Shown here: positions 34,520-41,674 of the stretch, piece by piece
How positions within the stretch are numbered: position 1 is the stretch's first letter
Layout of the letters: each line of letters begins with the position of its first letter
Assembly (NCBI GenBank): GCA_025465475.1
Contig: JAODMR010000103.1
Location: forward strand, 1 to 56,939
Source: Micrococcaceae bacterium
GTDB lineage: Bacteria; Actinomycetota; Actinomycetes; Actinomycetales; Micrococcaceae
Reading direction: 5' to 3'
Length of the DNA stretch: 56,939 bases
Notes under the pieces: model-generated
The model's input: the letters and a program-made list of their open reading frames with translations, nothing else
What the model was told of the DNA's origin: nothing
Database searches by the model: none
Made by a program: the position numbers and the translations under genes

Positions 34520-35350
34520 CTAGGCCAAGGCCGCCAGCCCTACTCCAGCCAGCGTGCCGCCGACCACCACGAGGGCGTAAGCGCCCACCGGAATCAACAG
34601 CAACCACTCCCGCAGCGATCCCGCATGTCCAAGCAGCGGCACGGCGACGAAGCCATTTGACCGCCAGACCTGGCGCAGCAGGGGGACCCGGCGCAGTCGG
34701 CGCGGGGGACGGAGGACCAGGGGCCACAGCAGGTTGCAGCCCTCGATCGTTAGCAAATCTCCAACAATATGCACCACGACGCCAATGCCGACCGCCAAGG
34801 GAAACCAGCCCCGCTCGTCCGGTGCACACAGCGCAATGAACACCGCCACTACCACGCCTACCGCCCACGGGAACTTGCGCATGGAATCCGGAATGGCCTT
34901 GAGCGCCTTGGCGGCAAAGGCCACCAACAGAATGGATACCAGTCCTGCGCCAGGAAAAACTGTGCCGAACCCGGGCGTGTCGATTGTCCACAGGCCGGCG
35001 AGCCAGGCGGCAGCTATAAAGGCAAGCACACCGAGGATCGAGTGGGTGCCGTGTCTGTGACCGCCGGACGCGCGACCCAATCCGGAACACAGCGCGTTGG
35101 ACAGCGGCGGCAATGAGTGGGCGATGGTGGAGCTGTGGTGGTCCGCATCAGGCAGCATGGCTGCGCCTGCAGTTACCAGAGCGCCGGTCACCACACCGAT
35201 GGGGCTGACAGGCAGCAACCCGAGACCAAGGCCGACGTGCGCCGGGATGGCCGGGAGGACCGCGTGCAGGGCCCCGCAATCGACGTCAAAGCGGGTTGCC
35301 AAAGCCACCCAGGCCGCGGCGCCACAGGCTGCGTGGTTCGCTCCCATCAT
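34520..35350 (-). CDS. Membrane-bound metal-dependent hydrolase (YdjM/DUF457 family)
   Basis: A 276-residue polytopic membrane protein. Conserved metal-binding-like residues occur in GANHAACG near the N-terminus, LPDADHHSSTIAHSLPP, GGHRHGTHSILG and VVHIVGDLLT; these His/Asp sets define the YdjM/DUF457 family, named metal-dependent hydrolases (the E. coli member is SOS-regulated). About six transmembrane helices are present. Two ATGs (35350, 35347) follow AAAGGA; the GTG at 35377 is an alternative. Its substrate is unknown. A perfect 16-base direct repeat with an 18-base period (35455-35488) lies upstream. Confidence 0.85.
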   Translation of the reverse strand: MMGANHAACGAAAWVALATRFDVDCGALHAVLPAIPAHVGLGLGLLPVSPIGVVTGALVTAGAAMLPDADHHSSTIAHSLPPLSNALCSGLGRASGGHRHGTHSILGVLAFIAAAWLAGLWTIDTPGFGTVFPGAGLVSILLVAFAAKALKAIPDSMRKFPWAVGVVVAVFIALCAPDERGWFPLAVGIGVVVHIVGDLLTIEGCNLLWPLVLRPPRRLRRVPLLRQVWRSNGFVAVPLLGHAGSLREWLLLIPVGAYALVVVGGTLAGVGLAALA

Positions 35351-35594
35351 CGCGGTGGGTGTCCTTTCTATGCCCACCGGCCGAGCGCGGGGTGGCGGCC
35401 GGAGGGCGAGGTTGGGTTCAAAGCCTCGACCCTAACAGGGCGGGCACCGCTCCACGGACCGCGCACGACACGCGGACCGCGCACGACAACGGCGCCGGAA
35501 TTGGCGCTCGCATGGGATTTGAGCCCGGTCCGGCTGTGAGCAACATCTCGGCCCGCTCACAGCCTTTACGGCCTCCGGTGCCGCGTGCTGCTCC

Positions 35595-35600
35595 CATAAT
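35595..35600 (+). promoter_or_regulatory. -10 element CATAAT for a leaderless small-membrane-protein gene
   Basis: CATAAT is followed by exactly six bases (AAGGAG) and then the GTG start, placing transcription start at or next to the initiation codon. The identical spacing recurs at the paralogue (36685-36690). No good -35 is seen, which is common in actinobacteria. AAGGAG itself touches the start codon and is too close to act as a normal Shine-Dalgarno. Confidence 0.6.
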
Positions 35601-35606
35601 AAGGAG

Positions 35607-35873
35607 GTGCTTGAACTCCTGAGACCAGCCCTGCGACGCATCGAATCGTCGCCCTACCGACCCTACTATCCGGCACTTACAGTCCTCGTCAGCGTTGCGC
35701 TGTTCTGGGCCGTCGGTAACCTGGGCGGATTGGCGCTGCTGCACGACGCCAGGTCCCCGGTAGTGACGTTGGCCTGGCTGTACCTGATGCTGTTCCTGAT
35801 TGTGTGTTCAGCGGTCGCCGCTGCGGTGGCCGTTCTTGACGTCGTCCGCAGAATCCGTAACCGCCACTCCTAG
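35607..35873 (+). CDS. Small membrane protein, paralogue A (88 residues)
   Basis: Begins LELLRPALRRIESSPYRPYY and has two hydrophobic segments, about residues 24-44 (LTVLVSVALFWAVGNLGGLA) and 53-78 (LAWLYLMLFLIVCSAVAAAV), ending in a basic tail. It is closely related to the protein at 36697: the stretches SSPYRP, PALTVL, VALFWAVG, LGGLA, LHDARSP and FLIVCS are shared. I recognise no named family. GTG is the only suitable start and is probably leaderless. Its TAG stop and the TAG stop of the convergent PAS-ANTAR gene share the palindrome CTAG. Confidence 0.72.
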   Translation: MLELLRPALRRIESSPYRPYYPALTVLVSVALFWAVGNLGGLALLHDARSPVVTLAWLYLMLFLIVCSAVAAAVAVLDVVRRIRNRHS

Positions 35874-36544
35874 GATTTTCCTGCCGCCGCTACGGCCAGT
35901 TCTCCGCCACCGGCCGTGCCGCCGTCGACCCGGGACGGCGGAAAGAACAGTTCGATTGCGGTGCGCATTCCACGACTGGACACGGTGGACATGAAGTCGT
36001 CGACAACCTCGTTCAGCCGCCGATTACTGACGCTGCTCAACCGAACCAGGATTTCGAAGGCAGTGTCTGCGTTCGTGGTGAAGTGCGCCATCAGGACGCC
36101 CTTGGCCTGTTCGATGCTGGCGCGGTGTAGGGCCGACTGAGCCACAGCTTCGTTGGCCACGGTCCGGCTTTCCTTGTCGAAGACGAGGGTGAGGTCCGTG
36201 ATGACGCCGCGGATTGTCCGGTCGCCCCGGTCGGTCGAGGTCTCCACCACGCTCAGCACCCGGTGTTCACGACCTGCTGCGTCAACGATGGTGTGGTAAT
36301 TCGTGTATCTGCCGCCGTGCGCGGTGAGCTGCGCCCAACGTGTCTTGGTGGCTTCACGGTCGGCCCCGTGAACGTGTGCCAGGCCAAGTTCCAGGGTGGG
36401 AACAACCTCGCCCCGCTCGTAGCCGTGGATACGAAAAAGCTCATCGGACCAGGTGAAGGCATTGGTCCGGGGGTCGTACTCAAAAGTGCCCGAGGGGCAG
36501 TCCAGCAGCCGCTGAAACGTCAGGTTGGTGTCGCCGGATGGCAC
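35870..36544 (-). CDS. PAS and ANTAR domain-containing protein
   Basis: A 224-residue sensor-regulator. A PAS_3-type domain (about residues 15-115: YDPRTNAFTWSDELFRIHGY, then GVITDLTLVFD) is joined to an ANTAR domain (about 140-200: ASIEQAKGVLMAHF, then FEILVRLSSVSNRRLNEVVD). ANTAR domains bind paired-hexaloop RNA hairpins and act as antiterminators; the PAS domain would sense a small molecule or light/redox signal. The GTG start has GAGGAA nine bases upstream. It sits between two paralogous small membrane protein genes on the opposite strand and is convergent with the first. I could not find a matching dual-hairpin target nearby. Confidence 0.92.
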   Translation of the reverse strand: MPSGDTNLTFQRLLDCPSGTFEYDPRTNAFTWSDELFRIHGYERGEVVPTLELGLAHVHGADREATKTRWAQLTAHGGRYTNYHTIVDAAGREHRVLSVVETSTDRGDRTIRGVITDLTLVFDKESRTVANEAVAQSALHRASIEQAKGVLMAHFTTNADTAFEILVRLSSVSNRRLNEVVDDFMSTVSSRGMRTAIELFFPPSRVDGGTAGGGELAVAAAGKS

Positions 36545-36684
36545 AGTGCTTCCTCAATACATGCCCGGACTGCCGCACTTTGCTCGACGACTGTCTCCCA
36601 GTAGCAAGAACTATAAGGCATGCGGTAAGCGAGGACACCAATTCACATTCGTCACACCTGCACCATAAGTGGTCGCCTGCATCG

Positions 36685-36690
36685 CATAAT
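36685..36690 (+). promoter_or_regulatory. -10 element CATAAT for the second small-membrane-protein gene
   Basis: Same hexamer and same six-base spacing (GTAGGG) before GTG 36697 as at the paralogue. Divergent from the PAS-ANTAR start at 36544, so the spacer of about 150 bases may be shared control DNA. Confidence 0.6.
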
Positions 36691-36696
36691 GTAGGG

Positions 36697-37176
36697 GTGC
36701 TGCCACTTCTTCGTTCCGCCGGTCGACGTCTCGAATCCTCGCCCTACCGACCTCTTTTTCCTGCGCTCACGGTGCTGTTCTGCGTTGCCTTGTTTTGGGC
36801 CGTAGGCAGCCTGGGTGGACTGGCTTTTCTCCATGACGCCAGGTCCCCCCTGGTGACCCTGGCCTGGCTGTACTTCATGCTTTTCCTCATTGTCTGTTCC
36901 GTCGTTGCCGGGGCCTTTGCCGCCGCAGACCTTGCGCGCCAGCTGCGCTTAGTTCGTGCCGCGGCGCGCACATCGACGCCGGTGGTGAAACCCGAGGATT
37001 CCAGTGTCTCGCCGGGTAGGGACGCCCCGGCCGGCTCAGCCCCCTCGGCGGGTTCCGACGCCGCCGACTCCCTGGGATCCGCATCCGGTGCTGGTCCCAC
37101 GAAAGCTGGTCGCGGCCCGCTCGACCCGCACACCGGAACCGTTTCGGCCGTCCGGAAGTCCAAGCAGGCCGCATAG
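36697..37176 (+). CDS. Small membrane protein, paralogue B with Ala/Pro/Ser-rich tail (159 residues)
   Basis: Residues 1-80 repeat the two-helix protein at 35607 almost residue for residue (LLRSAGRRLESSPYRP, VALFWAVGSLGGLAFLHDAR, FMLFLIVCSVVAGAF). A tail of about 75 residues, rich in Ala, Ser, Gly and Pro (SPGRDAPAGSAPSAGSDAAD), is added and ends with basic residues RKSKQAA. The GTG start follows the CATAAT promoter by six bases and seems leaderless; upstream in-frame codons (from 36538) overlap the divergent PAS-ANTAR start and are rejected. The protein family is not one I can name. A 13-bp hairpin follows the stop. Confidence 0.7.
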   Translation: MLPLLRSAGRRLESSPYRPLFPALTVLFCVALFWAVGSLGGLAFLHDARSPLVTLAWLYFMLFLIVCSVVAGAFAAADLARQLRLVRAAARTSTPVVKPEDSSVSPGRDAPAGSAPSAGSDAADSLGSASGAGPTKAGRGPLDPHTGTVSAVRKSKQAA

Positions 37177-37180
37177 GCAA

Positions 37181-37219
37181 ACGTGGCTCCCACGGCGCTT
37201 GCTGCTGTGGGAGCCACGT
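37181..37219 (+). terminator. Terminator-like hairpin between convergent genes
   Basis: A 13-bp perfect stem (37181-37193, ACGTGGCTCCCAC, with 37207-37219) with a 13-base loop lies between the stops of paralogue B and the SGNH hydrolase. There is no T run, so it may work with Rho or as a bidirectional block. Confidence 0.55.
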
Positions 37220-37250
37220 CACGTCCCTTGGAGGTCACCGCGCTGCGTTG

Positions 37251-38162
37251 CTAGGCCGCGTCCTGGTCCTGGTAGGAGTGGTGCTGCCCGCATTGCTGCC
37301 GCAGCGCCTGCAGGTCGACAGCCTGAGTGATGGCGGCAAAATAGCCGAAGCGGTAGCCTGACCCGTTCGGATGGAAACTGGCCGGTCCACCCAGGGTTAG
37401 CCAGGACTGTGTGGTACCGAGTGCGTGGTCCCTGAATTCCTTAGTCACATCGACGTAGATAGCCCGGCCGTCCGCCCGATGTACAGCATGTTTGATGACA
37501 CGGTTCAATTCGTCAGTGAGCTCGTTGATTGTCCGGACCACATTTTTGGGGATGGGGATGACGGTTTCACTCACGGAACGGTCAAGAAGCCGAGGATAGC
37601 CTGTAACGACCACTGTGGCATTTGGTGCGGCCGTTGTAATCGAGCTGATTGTTGCCGTCAACGACTCCACGAACGCGGCAGAATCGAGTCTCTGCCCGAT
37701 CGCGCTAAGGGCCGCCGCACACTCCGGCGGGGTCGTGAAACAAGCGCCCAGCGTCTCGATCGCCTTAATGTCATTGCCCCCGACGGTGAGGGTGACGAGG
37801 TCGGCAAGTCGCAATTGGTTCAGGGCGGAGGCTATCTGCTCGTCAACGTCAATAGTCCCCGCAGCCGGATTGGAGGTGCTCGCTCCAGGGGTTGTGCGAT
37901 TTGCTGTCAGGGCGACCCCCGCAACCGCGTCGAGCAGGGCAGGATAGGATTCGGTTTCATGGTCGGCGCCGACGCCGAAGGCGTAGGAATCACCCAACGC
38001 GACGTAGCGGATGACATTGTCGGAGCGGTGCGCTCCGGAGACCGTGTCCGCCGAAGCCGGCGCCGAGACGAACACGGTTGAAGCTGCTGTCAGCAGCGCC
38101 AGTAGCACAGTGAGGCGGGCTGTTTGCCTTCCAGGTAACGGTTTGACGGTCATCATGGCCAT
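37251..38162 (-). CDS. Secreted SGNH/GDSL hydrolase family protein
   Basis: A 303-residue exported esterase/lipase-like protein. A Sec signal peptide (basic GRQTAR, hydrophobic LTVLLALLTAASTVFV, cleavage after APASA at about 38) leads to block I YVALGDSYAFGVGA with nucleophile Ser59, block III VTLTVGGNDIKA, and block V ASFHPNGSGYRFGY with the catalytic His. Two cysteines near 140 and 150 may form a disulphide. ATG 38162 is chosen with AGGA eight bases before it; ATGs at 38153 and 38156 are alternatives. It would act outside the cell on lipid or acetylated polysaccharide esters; the natural substrate is unknown. Confidence 0.9.
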   Translation of the reverse strand: MAMMTVKPLPGRQTARLTVLLALLTAASTVFVSAPASADTVSGAHRSDNVIRYVALGDSYAFGVGADHETESYPALLDAVAGVALTANRTTPGASTSNPAAGTIDVDEQIASALNQLRLADLVTLTVGGNDIKAIETLGACFTTPPECAAALSAIGQRLDSAAFVESLTATISSITTAAPNATVVVTGYPRLLDRSVSETVIPIPKNVVRTINELTDELNRVIKHAVHRADGRAIYVDVTKEFRDHALGTTQSWLTLGGPASFHPNGSGYRFGYFAAITQAVDLQALRQQCGQHHSYQDQDAA

Positions 38163-38226
38163 CAAGGTAGTCCTAACGGCCCGATCCGAAAAGGCTCTGC
38201 CGGAACCAACTTCCCGAAATGTCGCC

Positions 38227-38874
38227 CTAGTCGTCGGCCTGCGGTTCCGGCCACTGGTCGTCGACTTCGGTATCCTCGCCGTCCTCGTCGTCGTCGACGA
38301 GCCAGGTCGACCAGTCGGAGTAGGCCATCACATCATCTTCAACCACCATAAAGCCAAAGTTTTCCCAGTACGTGCGCTGGGCATCGAGCGGGTCGGTATC
38401 CGTACCAGCACCGGAGGTCTCCTCTGCGCCCAACCCCAGGGTTGCCTTCAGAACGGTGAGCCGGACAGCACGTCCAACGGTCTCCAGCAGGGCGTTGACG
38501 ACATGGTGCCCAAGGGCCTGTCCGCGATAGTCCTGTTCGACTGTCAAGGCGGTGACAACCAGGAGGTCGCCGCCGTCGGCGTACATGCCCAGATCCCTCA
38601 TCAGGTCCGGCTGGGCGGAGAGCACCACCTGGATCTCATCGAGATTCTCCACCGTCAGATCAAGGGCCGCGTCCAGGTCGATCAGTCCGGCGTCCGGAAT
38701 GAGGTACGCCGTTGCGGAGGCGACCGTCGGCGTGGGCGTTCCACCGTCGGGTGTCAACGCTACGTTCACCTCCCAGCGCAGGGGGTAGTTTCGGAACTCC
38801 TGCAATGGTGAGGGAACGCCCCGGTAGCGCAGCCGGTAGTCGTAAGTCAGGTCCGTAGGCTCAACGGCGATCAT
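38227..38874 (-). CDS. GNAT-like N-acetyltransferase domain protein
   Basis: A 215-residue protein. A GNAT core is suggested by VVTALTVEQDYRGQALGHHV, which matches the acetyl-CoA-binding Q/RxxGxG/A loop, and by the closing strand YWENFGFMVVEDD. The C-terminal tail is strongly acidic (DDDEDGEDTEVDD). The substrate is not predictable. It has no Shine-Dalgarno; instead TAGACT lies seven bases before the ATG, so translation is probably leaderless. It lies between the lipid kinase and SGNH hydrolase genes on the same strand. Confidence 0.75.
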   Translation of the reverse strand: MIAVEPTDLTYDYRLRYRGVPSPLQEFRNYPLRWEVNVALTPDGGTPTPTVASATAYLIPDAGLIDLDAALDLTVENLDEIQVVLSAQPDLMRDLGMYADGGDLLVVTALTVEQDYRGQALGHHVVNALLETVGRAVRLTVLKATLGLGAEETSGAGTDTDPLDAQRTYWENFGFMVVEDDVMAYSDWSTWLVDDDEDGEDTEVDDQWPEPQADD

Positions 38875-38881
38875 GGTGGAA

Positions 38882-38887
38882 AGTCTA
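38882..38887 (-). promoter_or_regulatory. Putative -10 element TAGACT upstream of the GNAT-like gene
   Basis: On the minus strand TAGACT precedes the ATG by seven bases, with TGGTTA 17 bases further upstream as a weak -35. The spacer holds GGCCGGCACCGGCC, a small stem. The arrangement implies a leaderless mRNA. Confidence 0.4.
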
Positions 38888-38943
38888 GGCCGGTGCCGGC
38901 CCCGTAACCATGGATCGGGCTATGCCTGTGGTGCGGCTATTCC

Positions 38944-39843
38944 TCAGCCAAGGGTGGACAGAGCGCCAGGCGCAGATTCGATGCGAAAGCGTGTCCGTGC
39001 CGGCAGCGACTTCACCTCGCCGTCCATTTGATAGGGAATGGGCTTGACAGTGGTGAACTCGTAATTGCGCACGCTCGGCTGGTCTCCTAGCCCTTTCGTG
39101 GCGGCGCGGATAGCGAGCAGGAGGATGCGCCACTTGGCCACGTGCGGAAAGACGATGACCTCAAACATCCCGTCGGCGGCCTCGTTGCCCGCCTCGCTGA
39201 GGGTGGCGTATTTGGCCATTTCGGCGATGTTGGCGAACAGCATGCTGTCGAACCTACGCCGTCGGCCATCGGTTGTCAGAATTTCGAAGGGCCGGAACTT
39301 GGAGAACGTTTTAATAACGGACACCATCTCCTTGAGGGCTCCTTTACTGCCCTTTTCCAAATCGATGGCCATCACAGGTGTCAGGCCGAATCCGACGTAG
39401 GAGTGTGCGTAGGAAATGTCGCTGTCTTCGCCTTCACCGACGGTGACCCGCAGCAGGTCAATCTGTCGCACATCGCCCTCCGCGATGGCCTCGGCGAGGG
39501 GTTTGGTGGCAGTTGTGCGGCGATGGTCATTGGCGTTGCCCGCTCCCATGACAGCGCTGACGGCTGACCGGTTTTCGCTCTGCATTACGCCGTTGATCAC
39601 CTCGTTGTAGCCGCCATCACCGCTGACGGAAACCACCAGCGCCTTGGTGGTGCGCTGCGCCGCTTCCCGGGCCAGCGTTATGGCATGCCCTGCGTGCTCC
39701 GTGGGAACCAGTCGGAGTTCGGGACTGTAGCTCAGGATTTCCGTCAGCCGGTCGTGCAGGGTGCGGGCCATCTCAGGGGCTTCACCGGTGCTGTTGGGGT
39801 TGAAGATGATGTCGATCGCGTCGAACGTGTGCCGGGAATCCAT
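38944..39843 (-). CDS. Diacylglycerol kinase catalytic-domain lipid kinase
   Basis: A 299-residue protein of the DAGK/YegS/LCB5 family, which phosphorylates lipid hydroxyls at the inner face of the membrane. The fold begins DAIDIIFNPNSTG, and the nucleotide motif reads SGDGGYNEVING at residues 74-85, where most members have GGDGTxNEV; thus the usual Thr is Gly. AGNANDH follows. The C-terminal beta domain (YATLSEAGNEAADGMFEVIV, PIPYQMDGEV) is complete. ATG 39843 has CGGAG eight bases before it. The upstream frame to 39888 is not supported. Alternative: a NAD-kinase-like protein, less likely. Confidence 0.9.
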   Translation of the reverse strand: MDSRHTFDAIDIIFNPNSTGEAPEMARTLHDRLTEILSYSPELRLVPTEHAGHAITLAREAAQRTTKALVVSVSGDGGYNEVINGVMQSENRSAVSAVMGAGNANDHRRTTATKPLAEAIAEGDVRQIDLLRVTVGEGEDSDISYAHSYVGFGLTPVMAIDLEKGSKGALKEMVSVIKTFSKFRPFEILTTDGRRRRFDSMLFANIAEMAKYATLSEAGNEAADGMFEVIVFPHVAKWRILLLAIRAATKGLGDQPSVRNYEFTTVKPIPYQMDGEVKSLPARTRFRIESAPGALSTLG

Positions 39844-39976
39844 GGTGTGCTCCGTGCTGTTGCAGGACGTGGACCAGAAGGGTCCCAAAAGTCCATGCTA
39901 GGCGCTACGAGCGTCCCGCCGGTCATCGAGGGGTCAGCGGTGCGGTTGACCCGGGGGCGGCACGTCGCGAGCACCG

Positions 39977-40022
39977 GGGGCTCATCTGTTGGTGGCGCCA
40001 ATGCCGCCGACAGGTGAGCCCC
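39977..40022 (-). terminator. Hairpin downstream of the cupin gene
   Basis: An imperfect stem of about 18 bp joins GGGGCTCATCTGTTGGTGG (39977-39995) with its partner at 40004-40022 over an eight-base loop. It lies 17 bases past the cupin stop on the minus strand. No T run follows. Confidence 0.5.
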
Positions 40023-40038
40023 TGCTGGTGTTTGCCTG

Positions 40039-40413
40039 TCAGGAAGGCTTCGCGTAGCTCGCGGCGCTCATGAACTCCAACCCGACAAAGGCTTCATCGC
40101 CCTCGACCCGGGCTTGGTGGCCCGGCGGAATGGAGTACGCTTCACCGGCGCGGATTGTTGCGCTGCTGCCGTCTTCCATCTCGACGTTGAGCGTCCCCGC
40201 CACGCAATAGCCCAAATGGTTGTTTTGGCAGCTGTCCGTGTGAACCACCGGTTTGATCGACTCCGACCAACTCCAACCGGGTTCGAACGTGAAGCGGCCC
40301 AAGGTGTTGTCGCTGACCGAAACGATGTCCACCTCAGTTTTTGGCGGACGACGCTTCTCTTCCGGGTTGTCGAATGATTTGTTTTCCAATTTCTGCACAA
40401 CAGTTGTAAGCAT
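40039..40413 (-). CDS. Cupin domain-containing protein
   Basis: A 124-residue single-cupin protein. Motif 1 is VHTDSCQNNHLGYCVAGTLNVEME and motif 2 is IRAGEAYSIPPGHQARVEGD, quoted as family features; His and Cys residues there could bind a metal. It resembles small cupins that bind ligands or act as anti-oxidant or regulatory proteins. ATG has CGAGGAG eight bases upstream. A short translated-looking ORF with a strong Shine-Dalgarno lies in its leader (40487-40537). Confidence 0.85.
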   Translation of the reverse strand: MLTTVVQKLENKSFDNPEEKRRPPKTEVDIVSVSDNTLGRFTFEPGWSWSESIKPVVHTDSCQNNHLGYCVAGTLNVEMEDGSSATIRAGEAYSIPPGHQARVEGDEAFVGLEFMSAASYAKPS

Positions 40414-40486
40414 TGCTTACTCCTCGAAGCGGAATTTCCTCTGGATTCTCCGGCTGCGGCTGGCGCCGGGACCGGAGGGGTCGTCC

Positions 40487-40537
40487 CTACGGGACGAAGG
40501 GTGCCATAGTCCGGGAACCGGAGTCTGTAACAAGCAT
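40487..40537 (-). CDS. Possible 16-residue leader peptide upstream of the cupin gene
   Basis: ATG at 40537 follows a near-perfect Shine-Dalgarno AAGGAGG with a six-base spacer, stronger than most real genes here. The frame reads MLVTDSGSRTMAPFVP and stops at TAG. A hairpin (CGTCCCGTAGGGACG) overlaps the stop codon. The layout is that of a regulatory leader peptide for the cupin gene, or of the relic start of a lost gene. Confidence 0.3.
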   Translation of the reverse strand: MLVTDSGSRTMAPFVP

Positions 40538-40634
40538 CAGGGTCCTCCTTGGCTCCTGCCCTGTCCAGAGGGGCTTTGAGGACGGATGGCATTCCGTCGG
40601 ATCAGCCATCATGGCCCGCGCGGTGCCGGGGCAC

Positions 40635-40688
40635 AAAAAAAAGAGCCGGTCCGGCCGCTGAAGCAACGGGCCGGACCGGCGCTTTTTT
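40635..40688 (-). terminator. Bidirectional intrinsic terminator after the second cold-shock gene
   Basis: A 12-bp perfect stem (GCCGGTCCGGCC at 40645-40656, pairing with 40669-40680) has a 12-base loop. On the minus strand it ends in a T run of eight; on the plus strand in a T run of six. It therefore ends the cold-shock transcript and could block plus-strand transcription as well. Confidence 0.9.
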
Positions 40689-40689
40689 G

Positions 40690-40893
40690 TTAGATGGGGC
40701 GGATGTCCTGCGCCTGGGGGCCCTTTTGGCCCTGGCCAACCTCGAATTCGACCTTCTGGTTTTCCTCGAGGGACCGGTAACCGCCACCGGAGATTGCGGA
40801 GAAGTGAGCGAAAAGATCCGCACCTCCGTCATCGGGCGTGATGAAGCCGAAGCCTTTTTCGGCGTTGAACCATTTGACCGTGCCTGTTGCCAT
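40690..40893 (-). CDS. Cold-shock protein, CspA family (second copy)
   Basis: A 67-residue OB-fold protein starting [17 protein letters not shown] with RNP1 (KGFGFI) and RNP2 (LFAHF) and ending [12 protein letters not shown]. It differs from the copy at 31606 at about a third of positions, mostly in the second half. AAGGAACAAGG precedes the ATG. The stop is two bases before its strong terminator stem, giving a compact mRNA. Probably a constitutive or differently timed RNA chaperone. Confidence 0.95.
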   Translation of the reverse strand: MATGTVKWFNAEKGFGFITPDDGGADLFAHFSAISGGGYRSLEENQKVEFEVGQGQKGPQAQDIRPI

Positions 40894-41073
40894 GACCTTG
40901 TTCCTTCTGGGCGTCTTCGCGTCGCCACTTTCCAGCGCCGTTCCCGACATCCTGTCGATAGGCTATGTGCACTCACGGTGTCAGGCAACAGATGACGCCA
41001 TGTGATTCCCAGGCGTTCCATATTCAGTCCGACGCCATTTCCCGTCTGGCCTGACGGTGGGCAGGTCTGGACG

Positions 41074-41466
41074 TTAGTACCAAAACTCATCCGCTTTGGC
41101 CGTATTGTCCAGATGTTCGCGGGCTTCGATGACCTTGCCGTCCTGGACCGTGAAAACAGTAGCCGCGCGCATCTCAAGAGCCTTGCCGTCCCGCTCGCCG
41201 TAATTGGTCTGTATTGCCACCACATGCTCACCGCCACCGACCACGTCGTGGAGGTCGACTTTCACAGTTCCGCCAGAGAGCGTGAACAGCTCTCCAAAGT
41301 GGGCAATCACAGCGTCGGGTCCCATCTTGGGGCCGGACAAGCGACCCGTTCCGGCAACGTGCCAGACGATGTTGTCCGCAAGCAGTCCCTTCAGTGTTTC
41401 CATGTCGCCTGTGCCGAAGGCTTCATAGCCCCGCCGCACCAGTTCAACGTTTTCCTTACGTCCCAT
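41074..41466 (-). CDS. SnoaL/NTF2-like protein (ketosteroid-isomerase-related)
   Basis: A 130-residue alpha+beta cone-fold protein: GRKENVELVRRGYEAFGTGD, then LLADNIVWHVAGTGRLSG, HFGELFTLSGG and FTVQDGKVIEAREHLDNTAK. This is the NTF2-like/SnoaL pattern seen in stress and catabolic enzymes whose substrates are usually unknown. ATG 41466 has GAGG seven bases upstream; the ATG at 41472 is too close to that site. It stands alone, divergent from the nuclease gene. Confidence 0.85.
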   Translation of the reverse strand: MGRKENVELVRRGYEAFGTGDMETLKGLLADNIVWHVAGTGRLSGPKMGPDAVIAHFGELFTLSGGTVKVDLHDVVGGGEHVVAIQTNYGERDGKALEMRAATVFTVQDGKVIEAREHLDNTAKADEFWY

Positions 41467-41674
41467 GTCCATGCCTCGCCGTCGTCATTGTCGGATCCGG
41501 GAACGGTGCAAGGCTATGCCGATCCTGGCTGCATGTCGACGGCGCTTTTTCGACGCCCGCCCGCCACCGGAGGGCGGGCCGACGGCGACCGTCACCGGCG
41601 GCCTAAATGATTGCCGTCGTAAACCACGTTTCGTTAGGGTGGGCCGTACAGGTCACGACTTTATTGGGGGAATA

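Noticed and set aside
35455-35488. 16-base direct repeat CGGACCGCGCACGACA with an 18-base period
   Set aside because: Only two copies; too little to call a CRISPR or a regulatory array, although it may be a slippage product.
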